Below, piece by piece: positions 1 to 9,280 of a stretch of DNA of 24,943 bases. Both the position numbers and the translations under genes were made by a program. This DNA is from Chara braunii (taxonomy: Eukaryota; Streptophyta; Charophyceae; Charales; Characeae). The stretch is taken from contig BFEA01000341.1 of NCBI GenBank assembly GCA_003427395.1, positions 459,392 through 484,334 of the forward strand. Direction: 5' to 3'. The notes under the pieces were generated by a model. It did no database searches, was not told the DNA's origin, and worked only from the letters and a program-made list of their open reading frames with translations. Numbering within the stretch: position 1 is the first letter of the stretch; every line of letters starts with the position of its first letter.

Positions 1-31
<31 letters not shown>
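1..31. repeat. Poly-T tract
   Basis: Thirty-one consecutive T at the window edge. It could be the poly-A tail of a minus-strand retroposed copy or a simple homopolymer. The window edge prevents a decision. Confidence 0.9.
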
Positions 32-37
32 CCCCTT

Positions 38-197
38 CGGTCCGGACATTTTTGTGTCTGGTGTACCGGTCCGGACGGTCCGGGTCCGGTCCTGTCCTGT
101 CCGGTTGTTCAGTGCCTGTCTGGATTACCGGAGGTCTGGACCAGTCCAGACAAATGTCTGGGCCTCGGTCCAGACATGTCCGGGTCCGGGTCCACGG
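38..197. repeat. Degenerate TCCGGAC / CCAGAC repeat block
   Basis: Variants of GGTCCGGAC, GTCCGGGTCC and GTCCAGAC recur throughout these 160 bases on both strands. They include a near-perfect dyad at 134-151, where GTCTGGAC faces GTCCAGAC across two bases. Dense short direct and inverted motifs of this sort are common in subterminal regions of hAT-type and other DNA transposons, but no terminal inverted repeat or transposase is visible here. The transposon-end reading is inference only. The short ORFs across this block on both strands are products of the repeat. Confidence 0.55.
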
Positions 198-761
198 TTG
201 CCATGGTATGAGCCTGATTCAAAATGTACTTAGGTTGTTGCATGAGTTGAGGACATGAGTCTGTAGTTGAGCCTTCAAACTCCAGCACCTGCAACTCCCC
301 AGGTTCAAAGCTTCAACAACTCAACGGTTCAACAACGTAAAAGGGTTGCATCACATCACAATTCAATGCTTTAATGATCACAGTGAGCTTGCAGGGCTGA
401 TGCCACACAATGAAGCTTGATATGCTAAGTGTAAGTCCGTGTTCGGCTTCCATACCAGAATCAGGATAGTATCAACGATCATCCAGTGAACTCTGAGGGA
501 CTGGAGTGAGTAGTCTGTTGAGCCTCATCGATGGTCAGTTCCTTGATGGCGAGTTTGCAAGAATGAGTGTGCATAACTCTTCCTCTTTCTAGACTGATTA
601 AGCAACTTACCACGGCAAAACCCCCATCGAAAAGAGCACGCCATCACTTGCTTCCCGCCCCTTTCAACGTGCAACTTGTTTAAAATTCGTGTTGAACTTG
701 AACTGCCAGGTCAAATATTACATCCACTTTTCTGCACCTAATCTGGCGCTCATCAATCCCC
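198..761. other. Unassigned intergenic sequence
   Basis: No ORF of note, no RNA gene and no clear repeat. The stretch at about 300-340 has a few GTTCAACAAC-like direct repeats. Nothing else can be supported. Confidence 0.6.
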
Positions 762-1226
762 TTAATACTCTCCCAGGAGCTCGTCGTACATGTGTTCCCT
801 CAAAACCGCATTCTTTGCGATCCTTGTCATCTCCACTATTTTGTCGTTATGTTTGAACCTCGTCGTAAACATAATCCAAACGGTCAAATTACCCCTTTTC
901 ATGTCCTCTTTCATAATCAGTCGCCTGATCTGGGTTTGGAATTCCCAGTGACTAGGTGGAGCCCTTAATCAGCCATCATCCCAAAAGATCGTGTGAAAAC
1001 CGTGGGCCATGCCCTGATAAGTGCTCTTCGGCTCACTTCATCAAAGTCTCTTAGGTAGGCACTTCTGAGGTATAATGACAAGAGAGTCCATTCCATACTC
1101 TTCGTTGATCACCTGTCTCCTCTCACGGCTCTCCTCTCTCTCCCTGTGACTCACAGCGTGCTGTTTAATGGTGAATGACTCTGCCATGAAACTCTGGCTA
1201 GGTTCATTCGTGATGTCTGGCACCAT
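762..1226 (-). pseudogene. Broken unidentified coding frame (TGA-interrupted)
   Basis: On the minus strand one frame runs from an ATG at 1226 down to a TAA at 762-764, about 154 codons. It is interrupted only by a TGA TGA pair just downstream of 1044 and a single TGA near 966. The translation looks protein-like rather than low-complexity: the first part has a charged segment (SHREREESRERRQVINEEYG), the middle has GMAHGFHTIFWDDG, and the last third is helical and charged (RLIMKEDMKRGNLTVW, later VLREHMYDELLGEY). All three stops are one transition from CGA or TGG, which suggests decay of methylated cytosines in a silenced copy. I do not recognise the family; a fragment of a mobile-element protein is likely in this context. 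No splice sites or promoter could be identified. Confidence 0.4.
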
Positions 1227-1873
1227 GTACGCAGTCGTTTTTTGCCTACAGCAACAACAGCGGACTAGGTAAGGCTATCAAGACGAGAAAACAAAAGGGA
1301 AGGAAGAGACCGTGGGGACTCTAAAAGAAAATGACGACGTCCAGGACTCCAGGGTGGTATACCGCTCGTCATCATCATCTCCCCTTGCTGCACTTCTTTC
1401 ACCTTCCCATTAGACATTCCGCTCATAGCCATGACATACAACTTCATCACTAGAGCTGACTTCCACAGCAACTATCACTAGTAGTAGTACTATTGGTGAA
1501 AATCTAGCCGAGGACTGCTGCCTCCCAGAATAGATGGGGCCTTTGTGTTTTTGGGGGAACAAAATAAAATAGAAGAAATCTAGGAATTTCGTCTGATCAA
1601 GAAGTTTCATCAAATACTCACTTGGTAGGAAGCAACAGTTCACACTGCTTTCTCTTACTCTCTCGACCTTTTACAACTCCTTTTCCACTTGTTCTCCCTC
1701 CCATGGGAGTGGGCAATAGTGAAAGGACGGTATGTCTGCCACGGCTATGACAACGAACATAGGCAGCGTGAAACAATCTGTTGGCGGATGGGCAAAACAA
1801 CGATATATCTCTGGCCAATCAACTCACATGTGGGAACATATCTACAGCAAGACATGGCCACTTTGCTAGAGAT
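1227..1873. other. Unassigned sequence
   Basis: Several overlapping ORFs of 60-77 codons occur on both strands (for example at 1410-1643 and 1618-1818 on minus, 1689-1904 on plus). None has a recognisable motif or a clear coding bias. I see nothing firm here. Confidence 0.5.
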
Positions 1874-2010
1874 CCCAGAGGCAGAAGTCACATCCCATAA
1901 GTAAAAGTCACGTCTCATAGTCAAAAGTCGTTTCCCAAAGGCAGACGTCAAAGGTCATATCCCGCAGGCAAGGGTCACGACTCACAGTCAAGGATCAGGT
2001 TTCACAGTCC
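1874..2010 (+). repeat. Degenerate ~20-bp minisatellite
   Basis: About six successive units begin with CCCA/CTCA and carry AAGTCAC or a close variant: CCCAGAGGCAGAAGTCACAT, CCCATAAGTAAAAGTCACGT, CTCATAGTCAAAAGTCGTT, then a longer ~28-base unit, CCCGCAGGCAAGGGTCACGA and CTCACAGTCAAGGATCAG. Period is 19-22 bases except for the one longer unit. It may lie in or just upstream of the 5' LTR of the neighbouring retrotransposon, but the LTR start is not defined. Confidence 0.6.
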
Positions 2011-2592
2011 CAAAGCAGCAGCACCCCAAGGGGAACTCAGGGAGGTACCAGGGCTCTATTCTGAAGCAAACAGGCCATGGGCATGTGGTACCGGTTCTAA
2101 GTCAGCCAAAGGAAGCAGAGGCTGGGACGAGTAAAGGCTCAGTCCAAGTCAATATAACGACTGGCCAGCCTCATTTGGGACAGATTGCTCATTCGTGAGA
2201 AGTGTGGAAGTGCTGCTTACCTGCTTGTGTGCTATCTGCGAGTGGCATGCGCTAGAGCCCTGGCTGGACGGCGTTGCACTGTGAGAGGAAGGCGGCCATA
2301 GCCGCATAGTTAGCAGTAGGGGATAGAGCTGAGTAGAGTCAAGGTCTTAAGGTAGAGAGAGTGAGAGTGAGAAAGAGAGAGCGCATGCATGAAGAAGACG
2401 AAGAGAGAGAGTGAGACAGAGAGAGAAGAGAGTCACCTACCTCGGATGAGGATGCTGGATAGGGGTCACTGAACTCTGCGCTGTTCTGCACTATTCTGGA
2501 CTTCGCATTCCTGGTCTCCAGTGTGGATTTTGTGTGATCTCTCAATGTGTGTGTGTATGTGCTTGAGGTGATGAGCAGTGCGGCTCAACGCA
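2011..2592 (+). mobile_element. Possible 5' LTR region of the Ty3 relic, start undefined
   Basis: If the primer-binding site at 2595 is real, the 5' LTR should end just before it. The sequence there reads CTCAACGCA, ending with the CA dinucleotide usual for LTR 3' ends. No matching 3' LTR exists in the window, because the element is truncated, so the LTR start cannot be placed; the left edge given is only a convenient limit. I see no certain TATA box. Confidence 0.3.
2340..2440 (+). repeat. GA-rich purine tract
   Basis: Nearly all purine on the plus strand, with repeated GAGAGTGAGA and GAGAGAGA interrupted by GCGCATGCATG. It lies about 150 bases upstream of the putative primer-binding site, so it may be part of the 5' LTR of the Ty3 relic. 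Confidence 0.6.
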
Positions 2593-2594
2593 AT

Positions 2595-2610
2595 TGTTAT
2601 CAGAGTCGGT
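2595..2610 (+). promoter_or_regulatory. Candidate tRNA-Met primer-binding site
   Basis: TGTTATCAGAGTCGGT matches the usual plant LTR-retrotransposon primer-binding site TGGTATCAGAGCCGGT (complement of the initiator tRNA-Met 3' end) at 14 of 16 positions. It lies two bases after a CA that could end the 5' LTR, and upstream of the gag-like region on the same strand. The position and orientation are those expected for priming minus-strand DNA synthesis. Confidence 0.55.
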
Positions 2611-3415
2611 ACTCGCTGCATCCGCAGATGATGAACACTGGCAAGATTAAGCCCGGCGTGAGGAGATTTGGAGTCTGATATTGAGGCTGGAGGCCGAAGA
2701 AGAAGTGGCCAGGTCGGGGAATGATGATTATGTACCTGCATGCGAAGAGTCCTGTGGAGCTTCATCAAGGGAACGTTCACAAGTGAAGTGCATCGGCCCC
2801 CTAAGCCCTGCATTTGCTGTAATGAATAACGAGTGTCACAGTACCTGCCCACATCTGCTGCTGGACAAAACACTTGGTGACTCACCTGAAAGTAGGAAGC
2901 ATGGGCATAAGCGGCGAGTGCTCGTAAAATAACATGTCTAGCCCTACGACCGTTACTGACCGACATGCGACTAAACTGGGGCTGACGTAGTGAGGAGCTA
3001 TAAGTCTTGAGCGTTAACCTTTAGATCCTGGTGGGCGTGACGTCCTGTCTGCGTCGTTAAATAATTCATGAGGTTCTTGTTGGGTGACCTTAAACTACTG
3101 GTTGCCCACCAGCCTGACAGGGTAACTGTAATGACACTGTTAGCCACCATGAATGACTATTTGATGTTTGCAATGTTGACCCTGTTCGTGCTATGGGGTC
3201 TCCTTCCCCGATTCCTGTTTCCTTTAGGATTCCACTGGGCGTGCAACATGAATGTTACCATGCGGTCTGGTGGGTCCATGCAGCCATAGAGATTCAAGGG
3301 AAAATGGGAAAGGCTTCGTTCCCTGCTGAAATAATAGAAAGGGAAAGAAGTTGAAGACAAGGAAAGTTTGGGCCTCCTTACTGACACACTGTTGCACACC
3401 ACCTAAGAATCGGAT
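2611..3415 (+). other. Leader or 5' gag region of the retrotransposon relic
   Basis: Between the candidate primer-binding site and the first clear gag-like ORF. A plus-strand ORF at 2681-2932 and another at 3068-3289 (with a hydrophobic stretch MFAMLTLFVLWGLLPRF) are open, but neither has a recognised gag motif. The open minus-strand frame at 2466-2966 overlaps them and looks like chance. Probably untranslated leader plus eroded gag sequence. Confidence 0.35.
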
Positions 3416-3676
3416 GTGCTGCAAAGATCCGTTGGGAAGGTAGAACGACATCAGGAACAGTTCCAGGGTACATGGAACAACTTCGATAGTGCTTCCTTTC
3501 ACATGGTAGACAAAAGGATCCTTGACTACGCTCATCAATTAGACGGACTTTTCACCCAGAAACAGAAGAAGACCATCACATCCATAGGCTTAGGAGGTGG
3601 CGATGGTGGGGGTGATGGTGAAGATGATGGTGATGATAAGGAAGGGAAAGGTCCGAAGAAGGAGAAAGGTGAATAA
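3416..3676 (+). pseudogene. Gag-region ORF with acidic Gly/Asp tail
   Basis: An 86-codon frame lies just ahead of the recognisable capsid-like segment. The first ~55 residues are mixed and charged. The C-terminal third is low-complexity, GGGDGGGDGEDDGDDKEG followed by a lysine-rich end. Its position between the primer-binding site and the capsid-like segment suggests the N-terminal part of Gag (matrix-like region), but no conserved motif proves it. A TAA at 3674 breaks it from the following gag segment. Confidence 0.4.
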
Positions 3677-3709
3677 GATAAGTCTAACGGAGAAGGACGA
3701 AGGAAGAAG

Positions 3710-4250
3710 ATGAAGGTAAGCCTCCCTTGGACGTATACAGGAAAGAGGGAAGAAAGTCTTTCCCATTGGGAGGGAGCGATGAATACATACATGTACGACG
3801 TGTACACGTATTTGATTTTATATTACTACATCGTACTCATGGTCAGTTTGTACCTAGGAGGAGACACAACTAGCTTTGCTATTTCGTTAGTCAAGGGGGC
3901 AGATTGTACCTCGATGGTGCAGTACTCTCAACGGACGCGGATAAAGAACTTCTTCAAGGCCTTGAAAAACCGCTTTGAAGATAAGAACTTAGCGCGTCGA
4001 ACGAAACACCTCATCCCCAACATTAGCGGCCGCAAGTGGAAGAGTGCGTCGGCACTCAAGGCCACTATGGACGAGCTGCTGCAATGTCCGGATCATGAAC
4101 TAGCCCCCGCCCAGATATTTAACAACTTTGCTAGAGCGCTCCCATAACCCATAAAGACTCAATTATATCCCCTCACCAAGGAAGATGGGATGACCTACTA
4201 TAAGTTTAGCAAGATAGTTGTAGTCTTGTAGAATATGTCAGGTTCTTGCA
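3710..4250 (+). pseudogene. gag: Gag capsid-like segment (retrotransposon gag)
   Basis: The frame at 3710-4147, continued in frame after its stop, resembles the retrotransposon Gag capsid-type domain. From about residue 75 it is helical and charged (FFKALKNRFEDKNLARRTKH), followed by a segment ending IFNNFARALP. After the stop it continues PIKTQLYPLTKEDG and YYKFSKIV, as Ty3 Gag proteins do in their second helical half. Gag coats the element's RNA and assembles the virus-like particle. The copy is broken by a stop at 4145-4147 and more stops from about 4228. The first ~60 residues of the ORF may not belong to Gag. Confidence 0.6.
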
Positions 4251-4447
4251 AGAGGCAAACTATTGTCATTACTAGACGGACCTGCAAGCCGGTAAAAGAT
4301 GAAAGAATAGAACCGTATCCGGTAGTATAGAAGGAAAAGATAGTCCTTTGGTCATCTTCAAAGAAGAAGGTGTAAAGTTTTTGCCATATGACTAGATAGA
4401 TTACGGTTTGGACGAGGACAACAACCCAGTAGCCCGGGGAGGGGACT

Positions 4448-4864
4448 ATGCGGCAATTGCAACCCGTGGGGGAGGGTGATAAGGTAGAGGATGAGGTAGA
4501 TGAGGTCAAGGACGAGGTGGAGGTCGAGAATCCCCTGCCCAGAGTGGTAGTGGTGAAGGTAGCTACTACGCGAGAGGTAGGGGTTATGGTCCCTCACAAG
4601 GTGGTAGAAGGTTCTCCCTCCATAGGGGGTAGAGGAAGAGATAGAAATTGGTGGTTATACATAACACACTCAGGGATAGCTGAAGGCAAACCTTGGGAAC
4701 ACATTGGTATAGACGGGAGGTCTGGGAAGAACATCATAAGGCCAACTAATGTTTTAAGTGTGGTGACCCCGACCACATTGTTCCCTTCTGTCCTGAACAC
4801 AAATACCCCAAAAGGAACAAACCAATACAGGTTGCAGTTGCATCTACTGAGACTTCATACATAG
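4448..4864 (+). pseudogene. gag: Gag C-terminus: RGG-like tract and CCHC zinc knuckle
   Basis: The longest ORF here (138 codons, valine/glutamate-rich) is probably the wrong frame. Another frame gives an RGG-like, RNA-binding tract around 4500-4620 (RGGGRESPAQSG and YARGRGYGPSQGGRRF). It is followed by a perfect CCHC zinc knuckle at 4750-4791, CFKCGDPDHIVPFC, with C-X2-C-X4-H-X4-C spacing. Such knuckles bind the element's genomic RNA during packaging. Stops lie between the RGG tract and the knuckle, so no continuous Gag remains. Confidence 0.75.
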
Positions 4865-5032
4865 ATAGGAAGATAGAAGCGCGCACTGAACAAACACCCT
4901 CTTGCCCGAAGGTCCCGATGGCAGAGACTGATGTAGGCCCCCACCTAGCTAGTTGTCCAGAGGTTGCTTGTGTTAGAACCTCTCTAGGTAGTTCCTTCGT
5001 AAGCATTGGTGATGAGCTGATTGCTTGGGCCG

Positions 5033-5046
5033 AAAAAAAAAAAAAA
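5033..5046 (+). repeat. Poly-A run inside gag-pol
   Basis: A run of fourteen A between the gag knuckle and the protease. It disturbs the reading frame and is probably a slippage expansion in a dead copy. Confidence 0.8.
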
Positions 5047-5079
5047 GGTCAAAGAGGCAGCTAATAATAGTAGATATTG

Positions 5080-5330
5080 AGGTAAGTAGAGAAAGGATTA
5101 GTAGACAATGGGTCAACGCGCAGTTATATTAGTAGAAGAGGGTGGCAGAAGACGCACTTAGGTATGAAAGTGAAGAAGTTAGATGAGCCGGTCATTTGTA
5201 AGGTGGCCCATCATAGAGAGATGATAGTGTGTGAGTAGGATAGCCTTCCTTTTGACATGATTCTAGGAACTGATTGGGGCAACACCGCGTATGTTGATAT
5301 TAAGATGGGTGAGCACGAGTGTTGATTGCC
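5080..5330 (+). pseudogene. Retrotransposon aspartic protease
   Basis: The Ty3-type retropepsin would cleave Gag-Pol. One frame reads GLVDNGSTRSYIS at 5095-5133, the active-site loop, with catalytic Asp at 5104-5106. The family usually has Asp-Ser/Thr-Gly there; here the middle residue is Asn, which could be a decay substitution. The flap and body follow, and the C-terminal hydrophobic-hydrophobic-Gly motif is visible as FDMILGTDW with ILG at 5260-5268. A TAG at 5236-5238 and a TGA near 5323 break the frame. Spacing between the two motifs (about 50 residues) is normal for this family. Confidence 0.75.
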
Positions 5331-5431
5331 TAGTCCCATAGGTAGGAAGAAGAAACTGCGATTGTTTCATACATCCGATGTAGAGAGTAGGTTGTCCCTT
5401 TTTTGTATGAGCCCCCACATTTGTCACGCAC

Positions 5432-6445
5432 GTGGTCAAGAATGACCTTGTTGAACAAGTATTTGTTGCCTATGTGAGACCGATTAGTGAACGGAAAAAG
5501 GACAAGGTGTCCACACCACCCAATGTGCATAATGTGTTGGACGAGTTCGTTCACGTGCGAGAGGCTCCAGATGGAGTGGTTGAGAGAGAGACCAAACACC
5601 TGATAGATATAACACCCGGTAGCAAGATTCCCAAGGGCCCCATCTATCGGATGTCTCCTAAAGAGCTTGATGAGTTGCGCGGACAGTTAGATGAGTTAAT
5701 AGAAAGAGGGTGGATTAACCCAAGTTCTTCAACATATGATACACCGGTCTTGTTTGTGCCAAAGAAAGAAAACAATTTGCGTATATGTATAGACTATAAG
5801 GGCCTTAGTGCAATTACAATAAAGAATGCAGAGCCATAACCGTAGATAGACGATATCCTAGATATAGTGCAGGGTTGCAAGTACTTCTCAAACATAGACT
5901 TGAAGTCAGGAAGCAGACTACCATCAGATCGAGGTATTGCCTGGGGATCATCACAAGACGACCTTTAAAACTCGATATTGTCACTACGAGTTTGTGGTCA
6001 TGCCATTTGGGTTGACTAACGCCCCTGCTACCTTCCAGCGATGTATGAATGAAGTCTTCCACGATTGGTTAGACAAGTTCATGGTTCAATGATGGTTGTA
6101 TATTTAGATGATATTTTGATTGTCAGTAAATTTTTAGAAGAACACGAGCAACACTTTCGATTAGTATTTAAGAAGTTGCGTGAAACTGACTTTAAATTGA
6201 ACCCAAAGAAGTGTGAATGGGCCAAGCATCACGTATTGTATTTGGGACATGTATCGAATGGGGATAAAATCAAACCGGAGGAAACTAAGAAAGTAGCTAT
6301 CAAAGATTGGCCGACGTCACGTACGTTGACAAAACTACGGTCGTTCCTTGGTTTGACCAACTATTACCACAAGTTCGTACAAAAGTTTACTGTAATAGCT
6401 GCTCCATTGAGTAGGTTGTTGAGGAAAGACAGTCTGAAAATGTGA
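5432..6445 (+). pseudogene. Reverse transcriptase domain, Ty3/gypsy
   Basis: Copies element RNA into DNA. The first block at 5432-5839 carries the family's entry motifs: DITPGSKIPKGPIYRMS, LDELIERGWINPSSS, VLFVPKKENNLRICIDYKGL. Two in-frame stops (5837, 5843) follow, then IDDILD and [11 protein letters not shown] frameshift near 5912-5918 leads to [26 protein letters not shown] and [11 protein letters not shown]. The catalytic box YLDD is at 6101-6112, with the thumb following (LGHVSNGDKI, LRSFLGLTNYYHKFVQKF). Directly before YLDD is an 11-base insertion, 6087-6097, that repeats ATGGTT and breaks the frame. A TGA at 6443 ends this frame. The catalytic aspartates are retained, but the gene cannot be translated as one protein. 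Confidence 0.88.
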
Positions 6446-6935
6446 TAAAGACTATACCTCAGCCCTTAAGTGTATGGAGAATTGCTTGGTAGAGTACGAA
6501 GTTCTTAAAATCGTTGACCCATCATTGTCGTTCGTAGTTACCACTGACGCCAGTCAATATGGGATAGGTGTTGTACTCCAACATAATGATGATAATTGGT
6601 ACAAACTCGTTGAGTTCATGTCTTCTAGACTGCCTAGTGAAAAGGTCGCCACTTCTACGTATGAGAGAGAGTTGTTTGCTCTTAGAGAAACCTTGAATTA
6701 TTGAAGACATTACCTCTTAGGATGACATTTCAAAGTATATTCAGACCATGAGACACTTCGCTGGCTATAGACCTAAACCCGGATGACACCTAAGCTGACA
6801 AGGTGGGCTAGGGAAATAGATCAGTGCGATTTTAAACTAAAGCCAATTAAGGGGAAGTATAATGTTGTTGCTGATGCTCTAAGTAGACGGACTGACTTTT
6901 TCGGTGCCATAGTGACGTAGTTAGACGCCAGCGCC
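6441..6935 (+). pseudogene. RNase H domain of the Ty3/gypsy polyprotein
   Basis: Degrades RNA in the RNA-DNA hybrid during reverse transcription. It lies in a frame shifted relative to the RT thumb. It begins with DYTSALKCMENCLVEY, then VVTTDASQYGIGVVLQH, the first RNase H strand with its catalytic Asp. The segments STYERELFALRETLNY and VYSDHETLRW follow, then TRWAREIDQCDF, and NVVADALSRR near the end; DALSR is a hallmark of Ty3/gypsy elements. At least five stops break it (for example 6702, 6723, 6768). Two of them replace expected Trp codons, consistent with TGG-to-TGA transitions. Confidence 0.85.
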
Positions 6936-6987
6936 GAGTTGCAAGAAAAAATTAGATTCGCCTATGCTAGTGATCCAGTCACACGAG

Positions 6988-7605
6988 GTTCCAGACTTTA
7001 TGGTGGTACAAGGACTGTTGTTTAAGAAGATAGGCGTGCACGATAGAATGTGCATACCAAACAATGAGGAAATTCGCAGTCTAATCCTTGGGGAATGTCA
7101 TGATACTGAGGGACATTTTGGTTTGAGGAAGACGTAAGCTAACCCCCTATGTTCCTACATGTGGGTTGGTATGAAACATGATTTTATAGCTTACATGCAA
7201 GGTTGCAAAATATGTTAGAGGAACAGGAGTTTCACATAGCCGTCGTTTAGTATACTTAGCCCGCTGCCTATACTGTCGGCCCACGTGGGGTCCCGGAGAC
7301 TCCGTGTCTATAAACTTTATGGACACTAAGGTGAAAAGTATGAATGAGAAAAACCAAATTATGGTGGTAATGGATAAATTTAGCAAGTCCGTTGTCTTTG
7401 TACCATTCCCTGCTGAAGCCAGAACGGACTTAGTAAATCGAGAGTTTAATCATTGGGTGAAAGACTATGGACATCCCTTGACTATTGTAAGTGATAGGGA
7501 CACAAAATTCACATGCAAGCACTGACAACAACTCATGAACGTCTGTGGGTCCAAATTGACTATGTCTTCAAGCAGACATCCTGAGACTAATGAACATTTC
7601 TAGTG
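6988..7605 (+). pseudogene. Integrase, truncated and catalytically damaged
   Basis: The N-terminal zinc domain occupies 6988-7215: IRSLILGECHDTEGHFG carries the two His (7099-7101 and 7114-7116), and GCKIC the two Cys (7204-7206 and 7213-7215). A TAA at 7135 interrupts it. The catalytic core resumes in another frame: SINFMDTKV at about 7307, MVVMDKFSKSVVFVP, and IVSDRDTKFT with the second catalytic Asp at 7493-7495. At the position where the family has the first catalytic Asp there appears to be Asn (7313-7315). After a stop at 7523 the trace continues to SSSRHPETNE and ends near 7600, just before the region that should hold the catalytic Glu. Confidence 0.8.
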
Positions 7606-8160
7606 TTTGAATTCCCCATCTAGTCATTGTGTTACCTAATCATCAATATGACTACTAATCTTATCATCTCATTACCATCCTAACGAGCTTCTCTAACTAA
7701 TGTCCTAACTAAAGTCTCAATATATTCCTTATTTTAAGAACCTGAAATCTCTCGTCTAACTAACATAAATGATATTTTTATCTACCTAAATTCTCTGTAA
7801 TAAATTTTTGGATTATTTAATTCTTAAATTCCTTCTCTATTTGTCATCATTTTTCACGATGGTTTTCTCTCAGTGATTTCTTCGTACTATCTTTTATAGT
7901 TGAACTTCTTTCACTAAAAAATTTCAGAGTATCTTGGTAATTCTCTGGTGTTCATTCTCTGTATTAAAATCAAAATTATCCAATTGTTTTGTAAAAACCT
8001 GATCTTCAAAATTTCTCCAACGTAAATTTCTTTGGTTTGAATGTCTGTTCCTGATATCTATATTCTCCTCTCTAAGCATCAATGTTTTTTTCTGATGGAG
8101 GGAAGATGGAGGGAAGGTGGAGTGAACAGGGGAGAGCTCCACTCTGCAGGGGCGATACAA
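7606..8160. other. AT-rich, G-poor flank of the retrotransposon
   Basis: Beyond the integrase break the plus strand becomes rich in T, A and C and notably poor in G. Short motifs such as TCTAACTAA and CTAACTAATG recur around 7690-7760. No ORF here is convincing. This is probably the sequence that replaced the 3' end of the element by deletion or later insertion. Confidence 0.5.
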
Positions 8161-8930
8161 GGTGGGAGGTGAAACCCTGGACGGGGTGCGATCGTATTTA
8201 GTGGGTTGTCCTATTCTGGGGTTGGGGTGGGGGTATACATCCCAGCAGAGGTAGATTAGGGTAAAAGATGGACAAAGGCATACTTTGGGAGGGAACTGTA
8301 TGCCTTTGTGGATAAGAGGAGGGGAATGTGGGACTGTCCCAAGTTGGGGCTGAGATGGGATGCCTGTAATCTGGGTAATCCGTTTCGGTGGAGGCAGCGT
8401 TTAGATAGGGTGGGTACGAGGGGAGGGGGGAGATTAGTCTACAGAAGAGGTGCTTCATAATTCCATAGTTTTCGAACATGTTATATCAAGCTTTCTGGTG
8501 TTCTATAATTCTTGGCAGCATCTGACTTTCTTCCTCATTCTAGATATAGGATTTCAGAGACGGTCGAATCTGGACTGATATCTGCAGAGTTGCTTTGTTT
8601 TGTGCCCATGGTTTGTCGATGTTAGAACGACGTTGCCCGAAGCTGGGGCATTGCCCTATAATCTGCAAATAGCAAGAGTGTGAGGCCTTGTAAAGAGATC
8701 TGGGGTTTTTCCGAGGGAGGAAGGCAATCCAGTGGCGAACAAGGGGGGGCTGCCTTGACAACCTATGGGTTCGGGGATAGTCTAGGGGGCGAGAACATGT
8801 TAGCTATGGTAGATGTTGGTTAGGTGTCTTTGAGATGTAATGTCTTGGTACATAGAGCACTAGGAGTTGTTCTAGGATAGGGAGGCCATAATTGCTGATA
8901 TAACATAGTCTTCTATATTTTTCATATACT
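8161..8930. other. G-rich then mixed unassigned sequence
   Basis: Roughly 8160-8430 is G-rich on plus (GGGGTTGGGGTGGGGG and similar). Its minus-strand frame at 8198-8479 gives a proline/serine-rich peptide of 93 codons with no recognised domain. The rest, to 8930, has no supported gene. Confidence 0.45.
8273..8308. repeat. Perfect 11-bp inverted repeat (hairpin)
   Basis: CAAAGGCATAC at 8273-8283 and GTATGCCTTTG at 8298-8308 are exact reverse complements, separated by 14 bases. It would form a stable stem-loop, but no function can be assigned. Confidence 0.7.
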
Positions 8931-8931
8931 A

Positions 8932-9019
8932 ATCATCATCATCATTAGCATCATCATCATTAGTATGATCACAATTTACATAGAATCAGTACAAGTTCAT
9001 CATTATCATCATCATCATG
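8932..9019 (+). repeat. ATC trinucleotide tracts
   Basis: Two imperfect ATC runs (8932-8961 and 8998-9019) are separated by non-repeat sequence. They are simple microsatellites. Confidence 0.85.
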
Positions 9020-9111
9020 CTGTGAAACAATGTGAAACGACCATAAATGTGATCGTTTTACGTCGCAACACTTCATTTGCCGCGCGGGACCATATGTCTC
9101 AAGGCGGCAAA

Positions 9112-9238
<127 letters not shown>

Positions 9239-9280
9239 GCAAAGTTTGCAAGTGGGATTTTTACACGCCCTCTTTGAAAA

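Larger units (their letters stand above)
2595..7605 (+). mobile_element. Decayed, 3'-truncated Ty3/gypsy LTR retrotransposon
   Basis: Reading left to right there is a primer-binding site, a gag-like protein with CCHC knuckle, aspartic protease, reverse transcriptase, RNase H and integrase. The order RT-RNase H-integrase is diagnostic of Ty3/gypsy (Metaviridae-type) elements as opposed to Ty1/copia. Homology stops at about 7600, within the integrase catalytic core, and the sequence changes to AT-rich, G-poor DNA. There is no integrase C-terminus, polypurine tract or 3' LTR. Many stops and frameshifts make it non-autonomous and inactive. Confidence 0.88.

Noticed and set aside
2466-2966. 166-codon minus-strand ORF
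   Set aside because: It overlaps the candidate primer-binding site and the leader of the Ty3 relic on the opposite strand, and has no recognisable domain.
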